Positions 46,824 through 57,043 of a DNA stretch of 64,000 nucleotides are shown piece by piece (the stretch's first letter is position 1; each line of letters opens with the position of its first letter). The position numbers and the translations under genes were made by a program. Source of the stretch: Mytilus californianus (lineage: Eukaryota; Mollusca; Bivalvia; Mytilida; Mytilidae); contig NW_026262739.1 in NCBI RefSeq assembly GCF_021869535.1, forward strand, positions 124,001 to 188,000. Reading direction: 5' to 3'. The notes below the pieces were generated by a model that did not search any database, was not told the origin of the DNA, and worked only from the letters and a program-made list of their open reading frames with translations.

Positions 46824-47003
46824 AATATCACCAATTTTGGCAATAATTACGTTTTAGAAAGTTTTGAATGTACAGCAAGAAAAAGGGGATGGAAAATGCG
46901 AAATAATTGTCCTCCAGATGGCAACTGCTTCTTTTTAATAGCCAGTGCCCAAATTGATAGATTGGGTACAGACGAGTCAGGGATTTACACTTTTAACGCA
47001 TAA
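46824..47003 (+). CDS. OTU-like cysteine protease exon
   Basis: The acceptor is GGGCTTTATTTTGGCAG; entry is phase 0, matching the previous donor. The frame runs 59 codons to TAA. The peptide contains NITNFGNNYVLESFECTARK, then RGWKMRNNCPPDGNCFFLIA and SAQIDRLG. PPDGNCFF followed by A.AQ..RLG is the catalytic entry of OTU proteases (Asp and Cys of DGNC at residues 32 and 35). The catalytic His region is not present, so either the exon splices on (a weak donor GG/GTACAG lies at about 46968) or the copy is truncated. OTU domains occur both in host deubiquitinases and in transposon proteins, so host status is open. Confidence 0.5.
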   Translation, partial: NITNFGNNYVLESFECTARKRGWKMRNNCPPDGNCFFLIASAQIDRLGTDESGIYTFNA

Positions 47004-47192
47004 ACTATGAAAAATAAAATATTTACTGGTAGTCAGTTGTGCTGAAAATTCATAAATTTTGGAAGTGTCAAGATATAATGAAACTTTCCGAGTTACCTAC
47101 AACACGGTAGTCTTATTTAATAATATACTGATCGACCATCTTTTAAGTTGATGCATGTTAATAAAACTTTAACATGTTTATATTGCATTCTA

Positions 47193-47740
47193 GGTGGAAC
47201 ACGATTACAGTACAACACTTGTTTTAAGAAAAAATCCTGTTAATCTCTGTATTACTTATAAATGATCTTAATTTTTCTCCATCAATATCTATTTTAAAAT
47301 TCAGAGAAAAAAACCCAAAGTGTAATGCTGCAGCATTGCAAACTCAAACAAGAAAATGTAACAAGGGAGAGGAGTCCGAATTAATCAGAGATTTTGTTCT
47401 TAGCAATGCAGCATTTCTTTTAATTATTTAACTTTTTATTCATGGAAGACACAATTCAGTTGCAACACTTGTTTTAAGAAAAAAATCCTGTTTATCCGTT
47501 TATTACTTATAAATGGGCTTAGTTTTTCTCAATCAATATCCACATATTATTCATACAATACATTCCTAGAAGAAAATGGGTAAAATATCAAAAGTGAAGA
47601 ATTCATTTGCTCATGTAAAGAAAGAGGTTATCAACTTGAAAACAGAATTGGACCATTTTGAAATTCAGAGAAAAAACCCAGAGTGTAATGCTTCTGCAAA
47701 GTCCTTTACTACAAAACTAAAGATCTACAGGGCCTAGATG
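47193..47740 (+). repeat. Duplicated segment, about 250 bp offset
   Basis: ACAACACTTGTTTTAAGAAAAAA followed by TCCTGTTWATC and ATTACTTATAAATG occurs near 47211 and again near 47461. The phrase AAATTCAGAGAAAAAA...CCC...TGTAATGCT also occurs in both copies (47299 and 47659). The second copy contains about 110 bp not in the first. Confidence 0.7.
47576..47737 (+). CDS. Small open frame (53 codons), doubtful
   Basis: ATG to TAG, encoding MGKISKVKNSFAHVKKEV, NLKTELDHFEIQRKNPECNA and SAKSFTTKLK. It is amphipathic and lysine-rich, with a heptad-like stretch that could be a coiled coil. A diverged version of its middle is present in the upstream duplicate (FREKNPKCNAAALQTQ-like), with stops. It could be an exon remnant of the OTU-like gene. 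Not recognised. Confidence 0.25.
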   Translation: MGKISKVKNSFAHVKKEVINLKTELDHFEIQRKNPECNASAKSFTTKLKIYRA

Positions 47741-48384
47741 TTACTCTGAATTCACTATAGAAAACGTTTGATGATTTAAAAAAAACCGCAAACCTCCCTG
47801 TGGGTTCCTACCATCCAAAGAAATATTCAATAATTGGAGTCATTTGGAACTCACTTACCAAGCCTCTTGGATAAAATAAATATGATTTCATCTGAAATTT
47901 AAACTTTATGTTTCCATGGTTATGACCTTTTAAAACAAGATCCCCAATAATTTTATTCCATATATTGAAACTATATGTTGCCTCAATGGAAAGTTTAATG
48001 TCCTATTCCAACACGGATGCGTACGTTTTCTATCATCCCCTAAAAATGGGTATTGCATATACTTGTTGCTCTTCCGTGTATCCAAAGATCAGGTGAGAAA
48101 AGCATTTAATATTTAATATTTTTAAATTGATATTAATTTTTCAATTTGCATTTATTCGCTTTTATTACACTATACATTATATCTCTACTTTCAGAGATTC
48201 TCTATAAAACAGCCGAGACGTCAGCAGTAATGCAAGCCGAATATGTTATCGAGAATTAAAGCTGGTGAATAACAGTTTTATGTCGACATTTTTATGCAAT
48301 GCAAGGTTCTGGCAAGTTCATTAGAGACAATACCAGTGTACATTCCTAGGAGTCCACCACACCAGCTAGTGCTAAAAACTTATT

Positions 48385-48565
48385 AAGATAACCCCCAGTT
48401 TTTGGTCGGGTTCGTGTTGCTTAGTCTTTAATTTTCTATGTTGTGTTTTGTGTACTGTTTTTTTTTTCTGTTTGTCTTTTTCTTTTTTTGCCATGTCGTT
48501 GTCAGTTTATTTTCGATTTTATGAGTTTAACTGTCCCTTTGGTATCTTTCGTCCCTCTTTTATTA
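48385..48565 (+). repeat. Retroelement 3' tail, Penelope-type family
   Basis: ACCCCCAGTTTTTGGTCGGG ... TGTCGTTGTCAGTTTATTTT ... GTTTAACTGTCCC ... GGTATCTTTCGTCCC. Matches 32070-32213 and 35055-35190. No RT frame precedes it. Confidence 0.75.
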
Positions 48566-48811
48566 ACCTTTCTTATCCTCGTTCACCTGTTATCCAATTT
48601 ACCACCAATGGAATCTTCTAGTGATTGCCACTAAGCTGAGTCGGTGGAGAAATGATCCCTTTGTTTGTGCCGATGTGTACCGTAAATGACAATGCTTTCC
48701 TGAGGCATATGCTATTTACCATCAGAAATGTAGCTTTACTTCAGGACAGGGAAACATTTACCTATTGTAGCACCAGTTCAAAAACGAAAAAAGCAAGGTA
48801 GACCACGTTTT

Positions 48812-48876
48812 TGGTTTTTGTCGAGCCTTCGACTTTAGTCGAAAAAGCGAGACATAGCGATCCTACATTCCGTCGG

Positions 48877-48907
<31 letters not shown>

Positions 48908-49830
48908 GGCGGCGTCCACAAATATTCACTCTGTGGTTAAAGTTTTTGAAATTTTAATAACTTTCTTAAACTATCCTGGATTTCTACCAAACTTGGACAG
49001 AAGCTTGTTTATGATCATAAGATAGTATCTAGAAGTAAATTTTGTAAAAATAAAATTCCATTTTTTCCATATTTTACTTATAAATGGACTTAGTTTTTCT
49101 GCCGGAAAATATTACATTCACTCTGTGGTTAAAGTTTTTAAAATTTTAATAACTTTCTTAAACTATCCTGGGTTTGTACCAAACTTGGACAGAAGCTTGT
49201 TTATGATCCTAACATAGTATCTAGAAGTAAATTTTGTAAAAAAATAAATCCATTTTTTTCCTTATTTTACTTTTAAATGGACTTAGATTTTCTGCCAGGA
49301 AACAACATATTTACTCTGTGGTTAAAGTTTTTAAAATTTTAATAACTTTCTTATACTATTTTGGATTTGTACCAAACTTGGACAGAAGCTTGCTTATGAT
49401 CAAAAGCTAGTATCTAGAAGGAAATTTTGTAAAAAAATAAATCCATTTTTTCCGTATTTTACTTTTAAATGGACTTAGATTTTCTGCCAGGAAACAACAT
49501 ATTCACTCTGTGGTTAAAGTTTTTAAAATTTTAATAACTTTCTTATACTATTTTGGATTTGAACCAAACTTGGACAGAAGCTTGTTTATGATCAAATGCT
49601 AGTATCTAGAAGGAAGTTTTGTTTTCTTCCAGTTAACATTACATTCAGTCTGCAGTTAAAGTTTTTAAACATTTATTAGATTCATAAACTCTCCTGGATT
49701 TTTACCAAACTTGGACAGAAGCATCTTACAATCAGAAGATAGTATCAAGAGGAATATTTTTATTGATTTACTACCTCATTTTTGTTGAGCCTGCGATTAA
49801 CAGAAAAGTAGGCGAGACACTGGGTTCCAC
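48812..49830 (+). repeat. Tandem-repeat element, about 192-bp units
   Basis: It starts TTTTTGTCGAGCCTTCGACT with a hairpin against AGTCGAAAAAGCGAGAC, then a (GTC)n run (48872-48915). Units then begin at TTCACTCTGTGGTTAAAG (48925, 49117, 49310, 49502, and a shortened one at 49643). Units contain ACCAAACTTGGACAGAAGC and ATAGTATCTAGAAG. It ends GTTGAGCCTGCGATTAACAG ... GTAGGCGAGACACTGGG. The overall plan (hairpin ends, GTC run, tandem interior) resembles the element at 37187. Confidence 0.8.
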
Positions 49831-50566
49831 GGAACCCTTACGAATTTTTCTTGAATTTATTTACTGGGAACATATCTTTTCATATTGTTCACGTGTAAAT
49901 CGATTTTGACTGAATCTTTTTTTTTATATTAAATTAAGTTGAACTCATTTTGATGGTTTTATACTTGTCTACACTCTTTCTGGTCACTAAAAACTATTGA
50001 TTCATACCTAGATTTTGTTATATTTTCTTAAATTTTACAAAGTATAGGCGCCGCCATGGACAGGAAGAAGGACTCCCACTTACGTGTCCCTGAAAAATTG
50101 CGACATGTCATAACACTTACAATTTGGTTAAAAGGGTACACTAACATTAAATTGGAGTTTCTCCCTCCCTTATATTCAAAATAACATGTATGGTTATATA
50201 ACTCATTAAACATATATAATTAAGACCTACGGTCTTTTGATTTGACTTATATTTCATCTGTAAATAGGCTACCAAATCTCCGTCTTCTAGCTCACTATGC
50301 ATGCTGCTGACTATATAGACATACAGAGTTGGTAGCCTGACCAATATTTTCACATAACAATTCTAATTCATATTTATTAAACCCTTAATAATCGGAGACA
50401 TTTATTTCATTTCAAACATGATTGAATTTATTAGAAATAAAATCAGTTACGGATATCAATAATTCCAGTTACGTATGTCATTGAAAATTTATTTACTTCA
50501 GTTACCCGTATCATCACGAAATTTTAGATAGCTGTTTTCTCCATTTAGCGGTTGACTTTTTTTGTA
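49831..50566. other. AT-rich intergenic sequence
   Basis: No supported gene or repeat. Confidence 0.4.
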
Positions 50567-50630
50567 GACGAAACGCACGTCTGGCGCAAAAACAAAATTT
50601 CAATCCTGGTACCTATGATGAGTGTATTGT
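50567..50630 (+). repeat. Dispersed GTAGACGAAACGC repeat
   Basis: GTAGACGAAACGCACGTCTGG, then AATCCTGGTACCTATGATG. I recall this phrase as very common in Mytilus sequence. Only one copy in the window. Confidence 0.55.
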
Positions 50631-50984
50631 ACATTTAGTTTCTTAAACATGGTAATAAAACGATGTTTGGATATTATTAAGCAACATATTCTCGAATTCA
50701 ATAATTTGCCTAATGGATAATTTTTCACACCCTTTTTGTCCAAGATTCAGTTTTTTTTTTAGAATCTTTTAAAATGTCTTTTGAAGTAATCCAATGGCGG
50801 TTCACTGCAGAGGTGTTTAATTGTACGGATTGTCCGTATTTACCCAGATTTTTTAATAAAATTACTCAATACGGATTCGTCATGAAAAAGTACGGATTTT
50901 CCACCAATCCGGAAAAAAAAATCATAGTTGCTTCCGTTTACGGCGATCGGTGTCTAAAAGGCGCTTTTTGACTTGGAATCCCGC

Positions 50985-51255
50985 TCGTTAAAGCGCAAAA
51001 TGATAGCAATCAAGGCTTATTTCATGGACGGCATGGATGCCGGCGTTTCTGAAAAACGCAAAAATGAAAGTTTTGAACAAGAATCAGCGCATAAGAAAAG
51101 GAAATGCCTACAAGAGTATTAAGACTCGTACACGACTCTCTAGCCTTGCCTTCGGTCATCCAAGAAAGGGGAATGTATGGTATATTGTACAGTATGCAAT
51201 TCAGATTCTCCGTCATGTAAAAGGGAAACAGCACAATGATCGGACTGAACTCTGA
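50985..51255 (+). pseudogene. BED-like zinc-finger fragment of a hAT-type protein
   Basis: Across frames: SEKRKNESFEQESAHKKRKC then LQEY, PCLRSSKKGECMVYCTVCNS, and in a third frame ILRHVKGKQHNDRTEL before a stop. CxxC followed by RHxxxxxH, preceded by a Y.CL..S..G...V.CTVC phrase, is the N-terminal finger of a hAT-associated protein family common in molluscs. Two frameshifts and an internal stop make it dead. The stop region abuts the first 374-bp repeat unit. Confidence 0.55.
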
Positions 51256-52372
51256 ACTATGAATTGAATATGATCTCCAGAGTACCTTGTTGGACTCTTA
51301 AACTTCTAGTCATAAGTATTCAAATCAAATCGTCCCTATTGAGTTTATTATTTTGAGGTTTTGTATATATAATGTGTTGTACAAAGATTAAATGTTTAAT
51401 AAAAATTTAAATGTACATATCTTGTTTCTTTATAAGTTCACACTGCATACCAGATCTGCATATATTGACTTATTCCAATCTTGATCTCAACTTTTCGTCA
51501 AATCATACAAATCGTATGTTATAATCTTGGTCAAAATCATTGTTCCTAAAATATCTGAATAAGACTGCAGATACCGTCAGAATGCAGGAAATAGTGTGGT
51601 GTTAAAAAGTACAACCACAAAAACTCTGAACTATGAATTGAATATGATCTCCAGAGTACCTTGTTGGACTCTTAAACTTCTAGTCATAAGTATTCAAATC
51701 AAATCGTCCCTATTGAGTTTATTATTTTGAGGTTTTGTATATATAATGTGTTGTACAAAGATTAAATGTTTAATAAAAAATTAAATGTACATATCTTGTT
51801 TCTTTATAAGTTCACACTGCATACCAGATCTGCATGTATTGACTTATTCCAATCTTGAGCTCAACTTTTCGTCAAATCATACAAATCGTTTGTTATAATC
51901 TTGGTCAAAATCTTTGTTCCTAAAATATCTGAATAAGACTGCAGATACCGTCAGAATGCAGGAAATAGTGTGGTGTTAAAAAGTACAACCACAAAAACTC
52001 TGAACTATGAATTGAATATGATCTCCAGAGTACCTTGTTGGACTCTTAAACTTCTAGTCATAAGTATTCAAATCAAATCGTCCCTACTGAGTTTATTATT
52101 TTGAGGTTTTGTATATATAATGTGTTGTACAAAGATTAAATGTTTAATAAAAATTTATAAATGTACATATCTTGTTTCTTTATAAGTTCACACTGCATAC
52201 CAGATCTGCATGTATTGACTTATTCCAATCTTGAGCTCAACTTTTCGTCAAATCATACAAATCGTATGTTATAATCTTGGTCAAAATCTTTGTTCCTAAA
52301 ATATCTGAATAAGACTGCAGATACCGTCAGAATGCAGAAAATAGTGTGGTGTTAAAAAGTACAACCACAAAA
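51250..52372 (+). repeat. 374-bp unit, three tandem copies
   Basis: Copies begin with CTCTGAACTATGAATTGAAT at 51250, 51624 and 51998, giving identical spacing of 374. Differences are a handful of substitutions and short indels (for example CCCTATTGAG versus CCCTACTGAG), so duplication is recent or conversion is active. Each unit contains GATTAAATGTTTAATAAAAA with an AATAAA signal. The third copy runs directly into the dispersed repeat at 52385. Confidence 0.95.
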
Positions 52373-52384
52373 ATACTGAACTCC

Positions 52385-52550
52385 ATGGAAAATTCCCAAC
52401 GGAAAGTCCCTAATCAATTGGCAAAGTCAAAAGTTCAAACACATCAAACGAATGGATAACAACTGTCATATTCCTGACTTGGTACAGGCGTTTTCATATG
52501 TAGAAAATAATAAACTTAACCTGGTTTTATAGCTAGCTAAACCTCTTACT
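52385..52550 (-). repeat. Dispersed repeat, copy 2
   Basis: Reverse-orientation copy of 35195-35345: GGAAAGTCCCTAATCAATTG, CTGTCATATTCCTGACTTGG, TACAGGCGTTTTCATATGTA. Confidence 0.7.
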
Positions 52551-52559
52551 TGTATTATT

Positions 52560-52982
52560 GATTGATTGATTGTTGGTTGCTTAACGTCCAGTGGCAAATA
52601 TTTCATGCATATTCAGGACGGGAACAAATTAACAATAAATACAATAGGTAGGTTCTGTCATAGAGTCGTCCGGGATTAAGGTCAGAGAAATTTAGACTGC
52701 CACGGGAAATGAGGGTATATTGGATAGGGACAGAAATTTAGCCTTGCAACAGGTCACCTACGGACCCCTCAAAGAGTTGTTGCAAGGGTTCTTAACGTGC
52801 AGAGAGCGTGGCACTCTCCTTACACGAGGCATCAGATTTAACGTCCCCATTCTGACCGGACGTGGTTGCAAATTTGTACATCCCGCACAGCCAAACGGAC
52901 GCCCCACTTTAGCAAGGGTTTTACTGCCGGTCGGAGGAAGACCAATTGTGACCATACTTCTATTCCCCAGTTACCCTTGGGG
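52560..52982 (-). mobile_element. SINE-like element copy 5
   Basis: Full-length. The likely target duplication is only TTATT (52555-52559 and 52983-52987), shorter than the others. The 5' end abuts the DUF3504-like fragment that follows. Confidence 0.88.
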
Positions 52983-52984
52983 TT

Positions 52985-53310
52985 ATTCCAAAAGAACATC
53001 GCGCGTCACAAGTACAATCCATATTGTGTATTTGGTGTACAATAGATGAAATTGGTTTCCTGGCAATGATGTAAAATTGCCCCAAAACCTCATTGAGACG
53101 AACTTCGCCGAATTCCTCAAAATGTATGTCCTGTCCCGATTCCCTCAGGTATTCTCGGAGTGTGTTCCGGGCCTTTTTGTTTGAAGGGAGGGTGTTAGTA
53201 GCATTTATCTTTAGACTTTTCCCCATTACTTCTGCCTCAGATGTCTGCCCTAAACGTTTTAAGCTTCAGTCGCCATCTTCCTACATTGTTTACTACATGC
53301 AAACCTTCTA
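52985..53310 (-). pseudogene. Crypton/DUF3504-like N-terminal fragment
   Basis: On the minus strand, AAGATGGCGACTGAAGC near 53275 resembles a first-exon start, then after a frame change KRLGQTSEAEVMGKSLK, SNKKARNTLREYLRESGQDI and HFEEFGEVRLNEVLGQFYII followed by ARK. A block of K-rich entry, TLREYLRE, then L.E.L..FY..ARK is the N-terminal helical part preceding the tyrosine-recombinase-like region in Crypton-derived (ZMYM/DUF3504) proteins. After ARK the sequence diverges and is cut by SINE-like copy 5. The core is absent. Confidence 0.5.
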
Positions 53311-54536
53311 GTAAAAATGGACGTCACACTTAACCCCAAAACATCTTAATGAACTAAAATTTAAAAAAAAAAAACGTAGAAGACGTAGAAGACTTACAGA
53401 GGCCAGACTTGGGACGAGCACAATAATGCGGCGGGGTTTAACATGTTAAACTAGATATTATATTCTTTTGTTCTTGTAGACTTTAAAAATAAGCGTCAGC
53501 AGTTGTGGCATGATTGCCAATGAGACAACTAAAGTTCAAATGAAAATGTAAAACGGAATGGTGAATCTTATGTAAAGAAACGCAGTTATCAATTTAAAGA
53601 AAATAACACGCAATGGACTTCAGTCAATTAGGGAATATAACCGTTTAATGAAACATCACCAGGAGCAAAATTGTGTACACCCTACATAGTAAAAAGTACG
53701 CCGCACTCTGTTAAGAAGATTTATATTTCTGAAAGAGGAAAACCTGGATGCATCCATACCTTGTTTACACGTACTTCGATCCGAAGTTTCGATGTCTTTG
53801 AGTCAATATGAATCCAAATATAAGTAAAAATGTCTTTGTAAGTATCTTTAGCATTAAGGACGTTGAATTTCCTGTATTATTTTTCAGACAGATCTCATCC
53901 TTTAAATGTCAAATGGTGGAGTCAATGCCTTCTTATCTCCACTTTAAGTTATACAAAGGCAAGGAGTAGCAACATGTAAAATGATCGATACAATGCCATA
54001 GGAACACATATGTGCATTCAGAATTTGCAGTATGACTTGTTATCGGAAGGTGTGAACAAAAATACCGAACTCCAAAGAAAAACGAAAAATCCGTTAACAA
54101 TTAGAAAAATCAAAAGCTTAAAAACATATCAAACGATTTGAAAACAACTGTCATGACAAGTTTAGTCTCCTATATAAGAATTTAAAAATACTGCTATAAA
54201 TCAAGTGCACCGAATTCAATTAAAGTAGAGTAATCCATCTGCTGTTCTATATTAGTTCTTTCTAAAGATGTGTCTTGCAAACAAAAAGTGTGTATTGAAA
54301 GATCCCTATTGCATCTTGTGTCATTCATTCCAGGACCGACTTAAGAGTTCTTGACTGGATATTTGTGGCTATGCAAATCTTAGTGAGAAACGTCCTATAA
54401 GAGTTTAAGAAATCTGCTGCTGAGGTAAGTTATTGTAGCTCTCTCCTACCGAACATAAAATGGACACATTTAAAGGTTAACAAAAGTTTTCAGTACAAAC
54501 CTGTACTTAAAAATTATCACAGGGAAGCCAACATCA
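53311..54536. other. Mixed dispersed repeats
   Basis: GGCCAGACTTGGGACGAGCA then AATGCGGCGGGGTTTAACATG at 53401-53445 resembles 62075-62125. TGTGGCATGATTGCCAATGAG at 53505 is a phrase I recall from mussel repeats. A diverged relative of the 35195/52385 repeat is near 54060-54170. No gene supported. Confidence 0.45.
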
Positions 54537-54550
54537 TATACTTGGAGGAT

Positions 54551-54978
54551 TGATTGATTGATTGTTTGTTGCTTAACGTCCAGTGGCAAATATTTCATGC
54601 ATGTTCAGGACGAGAACAAGTTAACAATAAATACAATAGGTAGGTCCTGTAATAGAGGCCGTCCGGGATGAAGGTCGGGGAAATTTGGACTGCCACGGGA
54701 AAATGAGGGTAAATTGGATAAGGACAGAAATTTAGCCTTGCAACAGGTCACCTACGGACCCCTCAAAGAGTTGTTGCAAGGGTTCTTAACGTGCAAAGAA
54801 CGTGGCACTCTCTTTACACAAGGCATCGGATTTAACGTCCCCATTCTGACCGGACGTGACTGCGAACTTGTACATCCCGCACAGCCAAACGAACGCCCCA
54901 CTTTAGCGAGGGTTTTACCGCCGGTCGGAGGAAGACCAATGGTGACCATATTTCTATTCCCCAGTCACCCTTGGGGAT
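54551..54978 (-). mobile_element. SINE-like element copy 6
   Basis: Full-length with a perfect 14-bp target duplication TATACTTGGAGGAT (54537-54550 and 54979-54992). It shares GACTGCGAACTTGTACATCC and GTTTTACCGCCGGTCGG with copy 7, so copies 6 and 7 form a subfamily distinct from copies 1-5. Confidence 0.95.
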
Positions 54979-54992
54979 TATACTTGGAGGAT

Positions 54993-55848
54993 AACTGTAG
55001 TGTACGAGTGAAACAATTTATTTCAGTATGAATTTGAATCAAAGAGCTGGAAGCTCTGAGGGAAAAGAGGGCCTATGATTTATGTTTTTTTTTTGTATCT
55101 AATGATTGTCTAGACTTTTCACCATTAATCCTTATATGAATCATGCTATTACCAAATTTGTAAACTTTGCAAAGCGTCAGTCAATGAATGTAAACTTTGC
55201 AAAGTGTCAGTCAATAAATGTAAACTTTGTACAGTGTCAGTCAATGAACCATAATCATGACGATGGGGTGGGGCTATAAAACCTCTATGAAAATGAGACT
55301 TGCAAATGCCAATAAATTTGCATACCCAAGATCATTGATTTAACATTGTTTAGCAGTTCATGTTAAACAAATCTAATCACAAAGTGACAAACAACGGCTG
55401 CATAACGATTAACATTGGCCTACCACTAATGGTTTCCCTTGGACTGACTAAATTACAAACTAATACATGTTAACTAAGCAAAAGTATCAAAGTCAATAGA
55501 TAATTAACGAGGGGGAAGGGCCAAATAGTCTCCATCAATCAATCAATCAATCAATTTTTCAAAAACAGTATTTTCTTTACTTATAATCATGAATATGTGT
55601 TAAATTGATTTGTGATACATAAGATGATATTGAAAATAAGTTGCGGTTAATGCTCATTTAAAGTATAGCTCCATTTTAATATAGTAACTTGGCAAAAAAG
55701 ATGTTTCATTCATCCTGAAAAAAGTAGTCTGCTGTTTAGTAACTGCAACAGACCTGGCAGAGACTAATGTTTGAAATTTCAATTCCGTCTAAAAATTTGA
55801 AGTCAGTTATAACCTGATGTTATTTTCAATAAAGTTACAAGTCAATGG
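54993..55848. other. Intergenic sequence with a minisatellite
   Basis: No gene. Three 30-bp tandem units at 55160-55249, and a (CAAT)n run near 55536. Confidence 0.5.
55160..55249 (+). repeat. 30-bp minisatellite, three units
   Basis: Units start with GTAAACTTTG at 55160, 55190 and 55220, each ending GTCAGTCAATGAA or close. Confidence 0.9.
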
Positions 55849-56076
55849 TTACTGATGAAACTGTATTGTTTCCAGATACAACAATGTTAGCAGAAAAGGA
55901 ATCATTCCCTCAATAACAGCTTCAATTTCTTCATCGTCTCCAACTATATCTTTCATAGCTGCTAGAGTGCATTTGTAGTCTGTGAACAAATCTCCATCAT
56001 GCTTGCAGACAAGAATAAATTCATCTTCCTCTTTGTAGAAACTATCTACTATGACATTGTGCTTTTCTGATACAAA
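55849..56076 (-). CDS. Terminal coding exon of an unrecognised minus-strand gene
   Basis: The acceptor (minus strand) is GTTATATTTTGTAG before TTTGTATCAG; the exon is open for 75 codons to TAA at 55849-55851. It encodes FVSEKHNVIVDSFYKEEDEF, ILVCKHDGDLFTDYKCTLAA and MKDIVGDDEEIEAVIEGMIP, ending FLLTLLYLETIQFHQ. It is acidic in the middle with a hydrophobic C-terminal helix (FLLTLLYL). Entry is phase 0. The length, splice signals and protein-like composition argue for a true exon. Family not recognised. No downstream poly(A) signal was fixed. Confidence 0.6.
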   Translation of the reverse strand, partial: FVSEKHNVIVDSFYKEEDEFILVCKHDGDLFTDYKCTLAAMKDIVGDDEEIEAVIEGMIPFLLTLLYLETIQFHQ

Positions 56077-56902
56077 CTACAAAATATAACGATTTAAATT
56101 AGATTTTTTTTTTATATCTTATGCATCTTTTGCTTGGCAAGCTATTTTACAGGACCTCTTGTAATTTCACATGTTTCTACAGATATAGTCAACATAAGAT
56201 ATGTTGTAATTTCAGATGTGTTGGTGTGAATGTAAATGCAATGACTTAGAAAATGTAAACATGTGTTTCAGGTATTGCTGCATATCAATATTAATTTCAA
56301 AATCTCTATTACTAGTATCTGTTTGTGCGACTTTTTTTTCTGCAAGTTAATCAATGATTCAAAAAAAAGAAAATATATCTGAATTATAATATTATACATC
56401 AGACATCTGAGTATAATGTTATTTTAACTTTTTGACACTCAGTTATTGGCAAATAATATGGTTTGAAGTGCTCATTTGCCTTGTTGGTCTTTTGGCAAAG
56501 AAGATGCACAAACTCCTTAACAGATATTTTAAACTTGTCATACAGTGATTTATAAAAAAATTTGAGATTGGTTGAATAATCGATGTAATTATAAATTGGT
56601 AATGTTAGATTGTTGGTTCGATTATACAATTTCAGTCCTTTTAAAATATATAGAAACAGGGCACATGTTGACTTGCAATAATATTGGACAAAGTTGATAT
56701 GTGTTTTTTAAGTTTAAGATTGCATGTAAAATTATAAAACATGTACATCAAGAGTGCTTTGTGGTATAGTCTGTAGACTAATTTCTCCCTTATGTAGATT
56801 CAATTTCAGGAATGTAACTTTGTTGGTTTTTCCTACTTCAATACTGTTTTCTGCTTAGCTTCTCCACAAACTGATCTTAACTTCAGCTGTGTTGTATTTT
56901 AC

Positions 56903-56968
56903 ATATATCTGACGGAGTGTTATGGTCTCTTGTGTCCTCTGTGTTACTCTTTCTACTATGGCTTTAAC
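56903..56968 (-). CDS. Coding exon of the minus-strand gene (22 codons)
   Basis: The acceptor is ATATATTTAG; the donor is ATATAT/GTAAAATAC. It encodes VKAIVERVTQRTQETITLRQ plus IY. Length is a multiple of three; both junctions are phase 0, matching its neighbours at 56076 and 58273. Without the donor the frame would run only 16 more codons to a stop. Confidence 0.5.
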
Positions 56969-57043
56969 CTAAATATATTGATCATTGATTATATAATATT
57001 TGGAAAAAAACAAGTTTTTATTCAAACTTCTTCATGGTTACTT

